DNA from: Pirellulales bacterium
GTDB lineage: Bacteria; Planctomycetota; Planctomycetia; Pirellulales; JACPPG01
Reading direction: 5' to 3'
NCBI GenBank assembly: GCA_036499395.1
Contig: DASYDW010000064.1
Coordinates: forward strand, 62,001-126,000
DNA length: 64,000 nucleotides
Shown here: positions 8,725 through 18,200 of the stretch, in pieces
Layout of the letters: each line of letters opens with the position of its first letter
Numbering within the stretch: the stretch's first letter is position 1
The notes under the pieces: generated by a model
Seen by the model: the letters and a program-made list of their open reading frames with translations, nothing else
What the model was told of the DNA's origin: nothing
The model's database searches: none
Position numbers and translations under genes: made by a program

Positions 8725-10152
8725 CTATGTCTTGTAATAGATATCGATGACTTGCCGCAGCATGTCGTGAACGATCGTCTTGTCAGGAATCGCCGCGGCC
8801 ATGCCGTAGATGGGGGCCATGCCTCCGTCGGCACCGGGGTTGGCGCGGACGTGCTCGACCGATTCCTTAAGGTCCTTCACGAACCGTTCGGCCACGCCCG
8901 GTTGCGCGTGGCGTAACGTTGTGCTGACATGGATCGCGGCCGGATGTTGCAGGCCCGTTAGTGCCCATTTGCGATGCGACATCTGGTCGAGCACTTCGTA
9001 CATGTTCAATTCGTCCGAACCGAACGAGAACACTGCGAAAGTTTCGCCCAACAGCTTGAGCTCGGGGATTTCCTCGATCCCCTTTTTCATGACGGCCACG
9101 GCATCGAGAATCGCCTTGGCGCCGGCCAGGTAGTTCGACTCGCCCATGGTCACTAACGACGCCCAGCATGCGGCGCTGAGGCCGCCGGGACGGCTACCGG
9201 AAAACGTCGGCGAGTAATACAGCCCGCCCGGCCAGTCCGCGATCGTAAAGAATTGATAATGCCGGAGGTCGCGACCGCGATACAGCACCACGGACGTCCC
9301 TTTCGCGGCATAACCATACTTATGCGTATCGCACGACATGCTCGTAACGCCGGGCAGGCGGAAATCGAAGACCGGGACCGGATAGCCAAGCTTTTCGGCC
9401 CAGGGGAGAAAGTAACCTCCCAGGCAGGCATCGACGTGGCAGCCGACGCCGTGGCTCAAGGCCAGCGCCGAGATCTCGTCGATCTTGTCGATTGTGCCGT
9501 AGGGAAAGTTGGGCGCCGACGCGACGAGCGCGATCGTGTTTTTGTTAATCGCGGCGGCCATGGCGTCGACATCCGCGCGGAACTGATCGTCCAACGGCGT
9601 CGCGACCAGCTTCAAATTGAAATACTGTGCCGATTTGTAAAACGCCGCGTGCGCAGAGCGGGGCACAACAATCTCAGGCTCGGTAATGCCGCGCTTATCA
9701 CGGGCCCAATCTCGGTAAGCCTTCATCGCCAGTTGGATGCTCTCCGAGCCTCCGGAGCTGACCGACCCGCAAACGCCGTTCTCGGAATCGAACGGTTCGC
9801 CCGTCGCTTCGGCCGAAAGCATATGGGCCGTCATCGAAACGATTTCGGCTTCGAATTTCGCGGCGCTGGGCCATAGGTCGGAGTGCAATTGATTGGCTTG
9901 CGATTGCGTGGCATAAACACGGTTCATGAACTCAATGTGCGAGTCGTCGCCGTGGTAGACCGAGCCCGAAGCGTAGCCTTCGCGCCAGCGACCGGCTTCG
10001 ATGGCTTGCAGCTTTTCCATGATCGCCAGCACTTTTTCATGTGGCAGGCCCGTGGCCGGCAACTGATTCACGGCCGGAAATTGCTCCCGGTAGGGGTGCA
10101 TCATTTCATCGAGCGGCTGCAGCAGGCCCAGTTCCTCGGCAAGATTTGACAC
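8725..10152 (-). CDS. Sphingosine-1-phosphate-lyase-like PLP-dependent enzyme
   Basis: Fold-type I PLP enzyme of the group II decarboxylase/S1P lyase family (475 residues). Visible motifs: SGGSESIQLA (phosphate contact), HVDACLGG (the Asp that holds the PLP ring nitrogen) and SCDTHKYGYAAKG, where the Lys (about 278) forms the Schiff base. The SCDTHKYG context is typical of S1P lyases, which cleave phosphorylated long-chain bases to an aldehyde and phosphoethanolamine; decarboxylation of an amino acid is the alternative. No N-terminal membrane helix is present, as in bacterial soluble forms. The frame extends to a TTG at 10167, but the GTG at 10152 has GGGAG eight bases upstream. It follows the FGGY kinase gene by 90 bp on the same strand. 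Confidence 0.85.
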   Translation of the reverse strand: MSNLAEELGLLQPLDEMMHPYREQFPAVNQLPATGLPHEKVLAIMEKLQAIEAGRWREGYASGSVYHGDDSHIEFMNRVYATQSQANQLHSDLWPSAAKFEAEIVSMTAHMLSAEATGEPFDSENGVCGSVSSGGSESIQLAMKAYRDWARDKRGITEPEIVVPRSAHAAFYKSAQYFNLKLVATPLDDQFRADVDAMAAAINKNTIALVASAPNFPYGTIDKIDEISALALSHGVGCHVDACLGGYFLPWAEKLGYPVPVFDFRLPGVTSMSCDTHKYGYAAKGTSVVLYRGRDLRHYQFFTIADWPGGLYYSPTFSGSRPGGLSAACWASLVTMGESNYLAGAKAILDAVAVMKKGIEEIPELKLLGETFAVFSFGSDELNMYEVLDQMSHRKWALTGLQHPAAIHVSTTLRHAQPGVAERFVKDLKESVEHVRANPGADGGMAPIYGMAAAIPDKTIVHDMLRQVIDIYYKT

Positions 10153-10242
10153 GCGAGTATCTCCCAATTTCGAGTGAAAAGGCCGGCCAAGAATTCCGGC
10201 GCGAATAACTTTTCGATGGTTTCGAATATCTCAGGCAGTGGA

Positions 10243-11832
10243 TTAAGTCGGTCCGTTTAAACGGCGGAACAGCGATTTGTTGGCTCGATACGCTTGCACA
10301 AATTCTCCGACCATACGGTCGTAAACGGCACGGTTTTCCAATCGCGGTTTGAACGTCTTGTTGGACTTCACGATGCTCGGAACTTCGTCGATCTGCAATC
10401 GCCCCAACGCAATCAGGGCCAGGTAGGCCGCGCCACGCACGATGGCGTGATTCGGCTGGTCGATCTGACGAATGGGGCGATCGAACACGTCGGCCAGAAT
10501 CTGGCACCACAAGTCGGACTGGGCGCCGCCGCCGCTGAACTTCAACTCGGCATAGCGTCGTCCGATGAATTTCTCTTGTGCCGCCAGCAGCCAGTTGAGA
10601 TTGTACGCCACCCCTTCGAGCACCGCACGCAAGGCCTCGGCCCGGCCGGTGCGCAGCGTTTGATTCAAGAATCCGCCACGCATGAAGGCATCCCCCGTCG
10701 GTGGGCCTGCGCCATTAACCCACGGCAGGAAAATCAGTCCGTCGCTACCGGCCGGCGCCTGCGCGGCCAACTGTAACGCATGCTGGTAACGATCGAAGCC
10801 CGGCGCAGGCTGCAGGTTTTCGTCATTGGCGAAAAACCAACGCTCGACGAACAGTTCCAGGCATTTTCCGGCCGGCCCCTGCTCGGCCACGATCAGGTTC
10901 CGTCCAGGAATCGCGGCCGGCATCGTCCCCATGTAAGAGCCGATGCTGGTCTTCTTGAACGGAATGTGGCATGTCAGCCACGAAGACGTGCCAATGCACA
11001 GATGGCCGTCGAAATCATGCACAGCACCCGAGCCCACCGCCGCGGCCGAGGTATCGCCGCAACCAACGACGACCTGCACATGCCGACCAAGCCCCCATTC
11101 GTCCGCCACGGTCGGAAGAATTGTTCCGAGCACCGAGGTGACGGGCACGAGGTCCGGCATCTTTGCGCGATCGACATCACTCCACGCCAACAGGCGCGGA
11201 TCGTAATCGACCTTGGCTAAGTCGCGATTGTCGGTCAGCAAGTAAGGAAAAATCGTGGCTTGCGTCGCCGCCATGCGACCTGTTAAACGCATGCCGAGAT
11301 AATCACTTGGCTCGAGCAGGGCGTGGGTCTGTCGATAAACTTCCGGGCAGCCGTGTTTGATGAAGAGCACATGCGCGAGCGCGTCATTGCCGGAATGTGT
11401 AGGCACGCCGCCAGTGCGGCTCAGCCAGCGCGCAAGCTTGCGCGCTCCATAGCCGGCCACCTTGATCAAACCGCCGGTCACGGCGCGCGTATACGGGGCG
11501 CCGCGCGAGTCCATCCAATGCACGGCCCGCATCAGAGGTTTTCCGTCCCGATCCACCGGCACGGTGACCGACCACTGACCTGTGCAGGTAATGCCGATCA
11601 CATCTTCAACCGCCGGTTGCGCGGTCTTTAGAACCTGGCGAACGCCATCGGTACAGGCGCGCCACCAATCGGCCGGATCCTGTTCGGCCCCGCCACCGGG
11701 AAGAAAAAATGTCTCGACTCGCTCGCGCGCGTGGGCGACCATTTCTCCGTTGTCTGCCACCAAGGCGACCTTGGGACCGCTTGAGCCAAGATCGATCGCC
11801 ACGACAAATTGACGCCGGTCGCTACGGGGCAC
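10243..11832 (-). CDS. FGGY-family carbohydrate kinase (xylulokinase-like)
   Basis: ATP-dependent sugar kinase of 529 residues with actin/hexokinase fold. The N-terminal phosphate-binding loop reads VAIDLGSSGPKVALV, and the C-terminal FGGY region contains the adenosine-binding segment KFSGGGAQSDLWCQILADV. The WMDSRG and VNGAGPP segments also fit the family. The sugar cannot be assigned; xylulose, ribulose and glycerol kinases all belong here. The frame is open to 11922, but the GTG at 11832 has GAGGAA just upstream and gives the normal FGGY start. It is the first gene of a probable two-gene unit with the S1P-lyase-like gene and is divergent from the amidohydrolase gene. Confidence 0.88.
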   Translation of the reverse strand: MPRSDRRQFVVAIDLGSSGPKVALVADNGEMVAHARERVETFFLPGGGAEQDPADWWRACTDGVRQVLKTAQPAVEDVIGITCTGQWSVTVPVDRDGKPLMRAVHWMDSRGAPYTRAVTGGLIKVAGYGARKLARWLSRTGGVPTHSGNDALAHVLFIKHGCPEVYRQTHALLEPSDYLGMRLTGRMAATQATIFPYLLTDNRDLAKVDYDPRLLAWSDVDRAKMPDLVPVTSVLGTILPTVADEWGLGRHVQVVVGCGDTSAAAVGSGAVHDFDGHLCIGTSSWLTCHIPFKKTSIGSYMGTMPAAIPGRNLIVAEQGPAGKCLELFVERWFFANDENLQPAPGFDRYQHALQLAAQAPAGSDGLIFLPWVNGAGPPTGDAFMRGGFLNQTLRTGRAEALRAVLEGVAYNLNWLLAAQEKFIGRRYAELKFSGGGAQSDLWCQILADVFDRPIRQIDQPNHAIVRGAAYLALIALGRLQIDEVPSIVKSNKTFKPRLENRAVYDRMVGEFVQAYRANKSLFRRLNGPT

Positions 11833-12099
11833 AGTAGGTTCCTCGCCACACCGTGCGATAACGCCAAAGAATGCATCGCGCCGGCCAGATAGATGAGAAC
11901 CCTCGCATCGTAGGTAGGGCAAAATCGGGCGTCAAATCGGATCGCCGCAAACCGCGACTCCGCCGCCGAGCCCTGCCCGGCTTCACTCGCCTGCCCATAG
12001 CCAACCGGCCCTCGAAAAGCGAAAATACTGGTCTACACCGCATACCATGGCGGGCTAAGATGTGAAGCGGCGTTTGACGGCGGTAGAAGGATTTGTGTA

Positions 12100-13842
12100 A
12101 TGCAGAGTGCAGAAAATCAGGCGGGCGCGACCTGTGATGTCGTGATCCGCAACGGCCAGTTTTTCGACGGCGCCAACTCGCCGGCCCAGACGGCCGACGT
12201 GGCGATCGCCGATGGCAAGGTGCGGGCCGTGGGCACGCAATTGCCGTTGACCGGCCGGCGCGAGATCGATGCCCGCGGCCAATGGGTGATGCCCGGCATG
12301 CTGGACATCCATACCCATTACGATGCCGAGGTCGAGGCGATGCCTGGCCTGGAGGAGTCGGTACGCCACGGCGTGACGACGGTCGTCATGGGCAATTGCT
12401 CGTTGTCGGCGGCCCTGGGCGAGACGAAGGACATTCTCGATCTATTTTGCCGCGTCGAAAGTTTGCCTCGCGACGTACTGTCACGTTGGCTGGGAGATTC
12501 GATCCCGTGGAACGGCGTGCGCGAGTATTACCAGCACCTGGATCAATTGCCGCTGGGACCGAATGTGGCCTCGCTGCTGGGGCACTCGAACGTCCGTGCC
12601 CACGTGATGGGAATGGAGCGGAGCCTGAGCGTCGCCAAGGCCGAACCGCAAGAAGTTCGCCAGATGCAAAAGCTCGTCGAGGAAGCGATCGACGAAGGCT
12701 ACGTCGGCCTTTCGATCGATATGCTCCCTTGGCATCGCTTGGATGGCGAACCGTTCCGCGGAATTTCCGTGCCATCGCAACATGCGCATCCCAGCGAATA
12801 TCGCAGTCTGGCCGAGCCGGTGCGCGCCAGCGATCGCGTGCTGCAGGCCACGCCCAATGCGTTGACCAAGAGCACGGTCGCCACGCTAGGGATGCTCAGC
12901 ACCGGAATTGGTCGCAAGCCGCTGCGTACGACGATCGTGGCCGCGATGGATGTGAAAACCAATCGTGCGATTTACAAGATCGCCACGATCGGCGGCACGG
13001 TTTTGAACAAATTTTTCCGCGCTAATATCCGCTGGCAGGCCCTGGCCGAACCATTTTTGAACTACTGCGACGGCGTCCACACGCCGCTCTTCGAGGAATT
13101 TCCGACCGGCGTCAACGCGATCAGCGCCACCAGCGCGGATCGTAAGCAGATGTTCGCGGACGCCAGCTACCGCCGCGATTTCCGTCGCGATTGGGAAAGC
13201 TCGAAGGCACGCGTGTTTCACCGCGACCTGGCCGATATGTGGATCGTTTCGTCACCAGTGCCAGGCCAGGAAGGCAAGTCGTTCGACGAATTGGCCCGCG
13301 CCGCCGGCAAGGAACCGCTCGAATACTTCATGGACCTGATTGCCGAACACGATTCGGCGGTCCGCTGGAAGACGGTCGTCACGAACGATCGGGCCGCGCC
13401 GCGGCAATTCATTTTTGCCCACGATACGACGCTGCCAGGCTTCAACGATTCAGGCGCCCACGCTCGCAACATGGCCTTCCAGGACGGCGGTCTGCAGATG
13501 TTGCAGCAGGTACTGCTGAACCCGCAGTTGATGTCGATCGAAAAGGCGATTCACAAGCTCACGGGCCAATCGGCCGAATGGTTGGGGATCGACGCGGGAT
13601 TTCTGCGCCCGGGCGCCCGGGCGGACGTCGTGGTGGTCGACCCGCAGAAGCTGCGCACCGGTCTGGGTGCGCCGATTGAACATTACGACGATCGGCTACA
13701 CGGCGCGATGCGGATGGTCAAACGCTCGGACGGCGTGGTGCGGCAAGTCCTGGTCGGCGGGCGAGTGGCCTTCGAGGACGCACAGTTCGTTCCGGAATTC
13801 GGTCGCGAACGATTTGGCCGGCTGTTACGCTCGCAGCGTTAA
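12100..13842 (+). CDS. N-acyl-D-amino-acid deacylase-type amidohydrolase
   Basis: Zn-dependent amidohydrolase of 580 residues. The N-terminal small beta domain (VIRNGQFFDG, ADVAIADGKVRAVG) leads to the metal motif DIHTHYD, followed by GVTTVVMGNCS (the D-aminoacylase Cys ligand region) and, near the C-terminus, NDSGAHARNMAF and LRPGARADVVVVDP. This layout matches D-aminoacylases, which hydrolyse N-acyl-D-amino acids; dihydroorotase-like enzymes are the alternative. The ATG at 12100 has AAGGA nine bases upstream. No signal peptide is seen, so it is cytoplasmic. It is transcribed alone, divergent from the FGGY kinase gene. Confidence 0.87.
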   Translation: MQSAENQAGATCDVVIRNGQFFDGANSPAQTADVAIADGKVRAVGTQLPLTGRREIDARGQWVMPGMLDIHTHYDAEVEAMPGLEESVRHGVTTVVMGNCSLSAALGETKDILDLFCRVESLPRDVLSRWLGDSIPWNGVREYYQHLDQLPLGPNVASLLGHSNVRAHVMGMERSLSVAKAEPQEVRQMQKLVEEAIDEGYVGLSIDMLPWHRLDGEPFRGISVPSQHAHPSEYRSLAEPVRASDRVLQATPNALTKSTVATLGMLSTGIGRKPLRTTIVAAMDVKTNRAIYKIATIGGTVLNKFFRANIRWQALAEPFLNYCDGVHTPLFEEFPTGVNAISATSADRKQMFADASYRRDFRRDWESSKARVFHRDLADMWIVSSPVPGQEGKSFDELARAAGKEPLEYFMDLIAEHDSAVRWKTVVTNDRAAPRQFIFAHDTTLPGFNDSGAHARNMAFQDGGLQMLQQVLLNPQLMSIEKAIHKLTGQSAEWLGIDAGFLRPGARADVVVVDPQKLRTGLGAPIEHYDDRLHGAMRMVKRSDGVVRQVLVGGRVAFEDAQFVPEFGRERFGRLLRSQR

Positions 13843-13898
13843 GCCGCTGCATAGGGCCGCGGGTCGTTCCGACGCTCACCACAACCACGAATTACACG

Positions 13899-13940
13899 AC
13901 CAAGAGACGACGAGGCGGGGATGCCGCTCGCTCTCTTGGT
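13899..13940. repeat. Inverted repeat between convergent genes
   Basis: Perfect nine-base arms ACCAAGAGA (13899-13907) and TCTCTTGGT (13932-13940) enclose 24 bases. Weaker similarity continues outward: an ACCACGAATTACACG stretch on the left resembles the inverse of the sequence right of the second arm. It sits between the ends of two convergent genes, like the GCAGATT element at 8.6 kb, and may end transcription from both sides. Confidence 0.5.
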
Positions 13941-13976
13941 TTGCGGTGCCTCGTAGTTTTCCGACGTCGACGCGCG

Positions 13977-15164
13977 TCACAGCTTCAGAAAAATATTGTT
14001 CTTTTCCATCGTGCGCACGACCAGATAGATAACGCCGAAATAGAGCAAGAACGCCGCCGACACATACCACAGGGGCGAATCGCGCGGGACGAACGGTTCG
14101 ACGGCATTTCCTACCAGGTTGTGGACGATCCACGCCAAAAGCGCGTTCGAGCCAAACGTACGGAACAGCCCGAGCTGCCACCCCAAGACGTCGCATACGA
14201 TATAGAACAGCGCGTAAACTACGAGCGCAAATCCGGCAGCGAACGTGTGATAAGACGGTGTGGCGGCGCGTTGGCTCATCATCCAGTAGTTGTGCTTGCG
14301 CAGGTCTTCGCGCGGCGGCGGCACGAACGGCGGTTCAGCCCACTGCCATGACCATTCGCGCCAGCGCTCCCCGTCGGGGATGACTGCATCGGTCGCGGTC
14401 TCTTGCCCCTTTAACTCATCAACGCGATGTTCCGGCACGTCGTACAGCGTCGTCAACGACGAAAGCCCGTAACCGACCGCCATCAGAATCGCGCCCCAGG
14501 CGAACATCCGCGTCACGCGTCCCCAGCCCGTACCCGACATCACGGTGTCGCAGGCCAGAGTGCCGACGATTGTGGGAATCGACCAGGTAAGAAATCCCAA
14601 CGGACCGCCATCGACACCGTTATGGTAAACCCAATCGAAATAGAACCAATGCGATAAGACAAATTGCAGCGCAACCGACAGCAACATGTAGACCACGCGC
14701 ACGCTCGCGCGAGCCCGGATCACGGGCGTGATCCATAAACTGGTGGCGGCAATATGCATCAGCGGACTGCCGAACCATCCTTTGGTAATCGGAGTGCCAA
14801 GAATCTCCCACAAGCCCAGTTGCGTCAGCTGCTCCCAATTCGCCGCCGGTGAATGCACGCGTTCGACGATCATTGCAACCAGAGCCAGACCCAGTAATCG
14901 CTTTACCACATGCCCGTAGGCCGAAAATAGTCCGTCGCTCGTAGCTCGGCGTCCGAAGGTCAGCCGAAACGCAAAGCCCACCGCAAAGAAGAATTGCGGC
15001 ATGATCGTATCGGCATAGCTGCAATACGTATTGCGATGCTTCAGGATCAGCGGAATCGCCACATACGCGCCGACAAAATTCACGAACACCATGCCGACGA
15101 CGGTGTACCCGCGAAATTGATCGAGCGAAGCAAGCCGTGCTTTGGGGGCGGGAGCAGTGGACAT
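13977..15164 (-). CDS. DUF5009 / heparan-alpha-glucosaminide acetyltransferase-like membrane protein
   Basis: Polytopic membrane protein of 395 residues with about ten hydrophobic segments. The N-terminus RLASLDQFRGYTVVGMVFVNF is the hallmark of the DUF5009/HGSNAT-like group (acyltransferase superfamily), where the first helix begins with a conserved Asp-x-FRG motif. Members are thought to move acyl groups across the membrane onto sugars; the substrate here is unknown. A soluble Asp/Glu/Arg-rich loop near residues 240-285 separates two membrane blocks. The ATG at 15164 has no clear ribosome site. It lies downstream of the Gfo/Idh/MocA gene on the same strand with a 187-bp gap, so co-transcription is uncertain. 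Confidence 0.85.
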   Translation of the reverse strand: MSTAPAPKARLASLDQFRGYTVVGMVFVNFVGAYVAIPLILKHRNTYCSYADTIMPQFFFAVGFAFRLTFGRRATSDGLFSAYGHVVKRLLGLALVAMIVERVHSPAANWEQLTQLGLWEILGTPITKGWFGSPLMHIAATSLWITPVIRARASVRVVYMLLSVALQFVLSHWFYFDWVYHNGVDGGPLGFLTWSIPTIVGTLACDTVMSGTGWGRVTRMFAWGAILMAVGYGLSSLTTLYDVPEHRVDELKGQETATDAVIPDGERWREWSWQWAEPPFVPPPREDLRKHNYWMMSQRAATPSYHTFAAGFALVVYALFYIVCDVLGWQLGLFRTFGSNALLAWIVHNLVGNAVEPFVPRDSPLWYVSAAFLLYFGVIYLVVRTMEKNNIFLKL

Positions 15165-15351
15165 ATTCTTTAGGGGCTAGCGCTGGCCACGCCGCCGTTC
15201 AGGGCAACGCAGAGTGCGGGCAGGGGGGGAGGGAGGCTCGTGGGGCAGAACGGCGCGGTTAAGTCTAAACAAAATCAGCCCGCGCGGCAGGCAATACAGT
15301 CCTGCGATGTTACACGAGTACAGCGACGCACGAAAGCAGCCCGCGACGATT

Positions 15352-16848
15352 TCAACCTGCACCCTTCGGCGGTTGATCTTCGGGCGGTTTGCCGTCGATC
15401 CAGGGACCGGCCAGATTCATGTGCTCGGGCGGTCGCAACAGGCTGCCGTAATCGCCGGCCTTCCAGCCTGGAACATGCACCGGATGGGCACGGTCTTTCG
15501 ACATCTTCTCCCAACGCGCGGCCCAGCTTTCGTCCGCCAGCGTTTCGCGTTTTGCCTGCGGGTCGAAGAAAAACGCCTTCCCTTCGCGATAACTACGCGA
15601 GCCCAGATTCACGGTCACGATGGCCGCGGCGCCCAGGTCGGGTTGGTTGTTACAAAGTGCCGGATTTTCATCGGCCACCGCGGCCAGGAAATTCTTGAAA
15701 TGCGCGTAGGTCGTATCGCCGGCCGGGCCGACCTCGATCCGTTCCTTTTGCAACTTGCTGTCGCGCGTGACTTGCGGTCGCTCGGGGATGAAGTCGAAGC
15801 CGGTGAATTCCTCGCCGTTGCCAAAGACAAACGAACCGTGATGGCCGCGGATCAATTGCTGAATCGGCGTGGCGTCGCTACACATCGTGGCCGTAATGAT
15901 CGCCTGGGCTCCCTCGTTGTAGTCCGCGACTACGGTGGCCACGTCCGGCACATCACGTCCGTCGTACTCGAGAAAGATTCCGCCTGCGCCGACCACGCGC
16001 CCCGGATACCGCAGGCCGGTCCCCTTCAGCATCGCAGTCGTGCGATGGACAAACAAATCTGTGTACATACCCGAACCAAAGGGCCAATAGCAGCGCCACT
16101 GAGCAAACACGGCGCGGTCGAATGGCATGTCGGGGGCTAGTCCCTCGTCGACGCCCAGAAAGCGGCGCCAGTTGATCGTTTGCGGGGTCTGTTCCTTGGT
16201 CAGCCCATATTTGCGCCACTGTCCGGTATCGGAATTACGAAAGAACTCGGTCTGGAACTGCAGCACTTTGCCGAGCTTTCCTTCGTCGATCAGTTCGCGA
16301 CAGCGATCCCAGATCGGCAAGCTGGTCGATTGCACGCCCACCTGCATCACGCGGCCGGTCTCACGCCATGCGTCGACGACGTCCATCGCCTCCTGAATGG
16401 TGTGCGTCATCGGCTTTTCACAATAGACATGCTTACCGGCCCGCATGGCGTCGATCGATTGTTTGGCGTGCCAATGGTCGGGTGTGGCGATGCACACGGC
16501 GTCGACATTCTTGTCGGCCAGCATGTCGTGGTAATCTTCGTACAACGTGGCTTTGATCCCGGTTTCCTTCTCGATGAAGCCCGTGGCACGCTCTTGATTC
16601 TTGGTATAGACGTCCGAGACAGCGACCAGGTCGATGTTGGCGCCGTCTTTGCGCAGCTTGTTGAGCGTTCGGATGTGCGCGCCGAAACCGCGACCTCCCG
16701 GCCCGATGAAGCCCAAGCGAATGCGATCATTGGCTCCGGCTGCCCGTGCCGGCGCAGGCGCAGCGATGGTGCTGGCCGCGGCTACGGCCGCGCCCGTGGC
16801 GCCGACTTTCAAGAAACCACGACGCGAAACGTCTGATGAGTTATCCAC
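15352..16848 (-). CDS. Tat-exported Gfo/Idh/MocA-family oxidoreductase
   Basis: NAD(P)-dependent dehydrogenase of 498 residues. The N-terminus has a twin-arginine signal SRRGFLKVG followed by an Ala-rich hydrophobic stretch and an APARA cleavage-like site. The Rossmann domain starts at IRLGFIGPGGRG, and EKPMTH is the conserved Lys-containing EKP motif. The C-terminal half is the alpha/beta substrate domain. Planctomycetes carry many such exported paralogues, thought to act on sugars or cyclitols. The frame is open to 16914 (GTG), but the GTG at 16848 has GGAG upstream and places the Tat motif at residue 8, as expected. Substrate unknown. Confidence 0.92.
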   Translation of the reverse strand: MDNSSDVSRRGFLKVGATGAAVAAASTIAAPAPARAAGANDRIRLGFIGPGGRGFGAHIRTLNKLRKDGANIDLVAVSDVYTKNQERATGFIEKETGIKATLYEDYHDMLADKNVDAVCIATPDHWHAKQSIDAMRAGKHVYCEKPMTHTIQEAMDVVDAWRETGRVMQVGVQSTSLPIWDRCRELIDEGKLGKVLQFQTEFFRNSDTGQWRKYGLTKEQTPQTINWRRFLGVDEGLAPDMPFDRAVFAQWRCYWPFGSGMYTDLFVHRTTAMLKGTGLRYPGRVVGAGGIFLEYDGRDVPDVATVVADYNEGAQAIITATMCSDATPIQQLIRGHHGSFVFGNGEEFTGFDFIPERPQVTRDSKLQKERIEVGPAGDTTYAHFKNFLAAVADENPALCNNQPDLGAAAIVTVNLGSRSYREGKAFFFDPQAKRETLADESWAARWEKMSKDRAHPVHVPGWKAGDYGSLLRPPEHMNLAGPWIDGKPPEDQPPKGAG

Positions 16849-16983
16849 GATCGAGTCTCCGCTCAATGATTTCCGCTTGGAGGGTCGCGCGAATGAACCG
16901 GGGTAAGTCGGCACATGCTCGCTGTCGACAGAGCACTATCTTATCTACCGGCCAGAGCGAATGCACGTCTCTGTGTGCCGGAC

Positions 16984-17586
16984 CTAGGCCCCTCCCACCG
17001 CTCTTTGCATCGCCCTTTGGGCATCGGCTGCGAAACAACGTTGCAACCTGCGCACCAGGGGAAGGGCGGCGCGCACGAACCATTTCGCAGGGTTCGACAT
17101 CGCCGTCAGCTCGAACCACACCTGGTCGTCGTGATCGCGCACAACCCAGAAGCGTTCTTCGCCGCACTCTGCATGATCCTGCAACGTGCCGTAAGCAAAA
17201 CCAAACTGTCGATCGTCAGACGGCGAGTCATGCACGTATACGATCCTGGCCCCGTTGAGCCACCACGCACCGCAGGCGCGAACGAGTACCGCCACATTCG
17301 CCCCCGGTGTGATGGCCGAGGCGGCGGGATGTGCTTCGACCCAGCCGAGCCGAAACATCGACCACGCCACAACGGCCTTGCGGGCGCGCGCAAACGTATC
17401 CGTACCGTTCCCCAGATGCCCGCGATAGCGATCGCAGTACCAGCCGGCTGGTGCCGTGTCGCGCGTGCATTGCAGTTCGCGGTACGAAAAATCGGCAACC
17501 GCTTGCCGCGCTAGGAAACGGCGAATGCCGTCTTCAGTCGGTTTACGTAGTTTTGGCATGCACTCGTGCGTCAGGTCGATGGCCAT
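16984..17586 (-). CDS. DUF1990 family protein
   Basis: Predicted cytoplasmic protein of 200 residues, matching DUF1990 in length and pattern: FSYRELQCTRD near the N-terminus, the central AVVAWSMFRLGWVE, and the C-terminal FGFAYGTLQDHAECGEERF followed by VWFELTAMSNPA. The family is widespread in bacteria and plants and has a START/polyketide-cyclase-like beta-rich fold with no proven function. The ATG at 17586 was kept; a second ATG at 17559 is possible. It lies 46 bp downstream of a small membrane protein gene on the same strand. Confidence 0.85.
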   Translation of the reverse strand: MAIDLTHECMPKLRKPTEDGIRRFLARQAVADFSYRELQCTRDTAPAGWYCDRYRGHLGNGTDTFARARKAVVAWSMFRLGWVEAHPAASAITPGANVAVLVRACGAWWLNGARIVYVHDSPSDDRQFGFAYGTLQDHAECGEERFWVVRDHDDQVWFELTAMSNPAKWFVRAALPLVRRLQRCFAADAQRAMQRAVGGA

Positions 17587-17631
17587 TGCATGCGCACACC
17601 CAGCCGATGATCGGCCGTGGATGCGGCGTCG

Positions 17632-17976
17632 TTAACTCTCGATCTCGTCTTCGCGGGAGGTGTTCAACCTGGCCGCGATCTGCGCACCGATAAAGGCGGG
17701 AATCGGCGCCAGCGGCACACAGGCAAGCGACAGCACAACGGCCGTTGAGCCGGCGGTTCGAACCGCCGCGCCGAAGCCGCGATCGGCCGCCATGACCGCC
17801 TGAAACTCGATCGCGAAAAAAACGGTTAGCGGTAACAGAAAGCAAATCCCGGCGGCCACGAATTGCGCGCGCGGCAAAGACCACGCGCGGCGAGTTGCCA
17901 AAGCTGCCAGAACAAAACCGATCGTGAATGACACAATCGGCAGCCCCAGAAACAGCAGGGTTTCGCTAGCAGACAT
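17632..17976 (-). CDS. Small four-helix membrane protein of unknown function
   Basis: Unrecognised membrane protein of 114 residues. Hydrophobic segments are seen near residues 5-25, 34-53 and 63-95, with a charged C-terminus (TSREDEIES). The frame extends upstream to 18087, but that part is polar and begins with a lipoprotein-like MLAAGC; the ATG at 17976 gives a compact membrane protein and is preferred. If the longer form were real it would be a lipoprotein with an extra linker. It shares the strand with the DUF1990 gene and may form a two-gene unit with it. Confidence 0.6.
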   Translation of the reverse strand: MSASETLLFLGLPIVSFTIGFVLAALATRRAWSLPRAQFVAAGICFLLPLTVFFAIEFQAVMAADRGFGAAVRTAGSTAVVLSLACVPLAPIPAFIGAQIAARLNTSREDEIES

Positions 17977-18200
17977 CGTGGTTTGCCCCGAATCGCCTTG
18001 TCCAGTGTTGGTTTGTCGTTCGTCGGCGACAGCCTGACTATAACGCCCGTTTGGAGCGTATGTTTGCACGCATCCTGCTGCCAGCATAATTGCCCTGGAG
18101 CCGTGTCGGCTGTTTCGCTATTCTTCCTGGCCCATTCTTCCGGCCCCGCTGCGCGCCTAGCGCCGTGGGCTAATCTCGTCACTCGCCCATGGAGGGGCAC

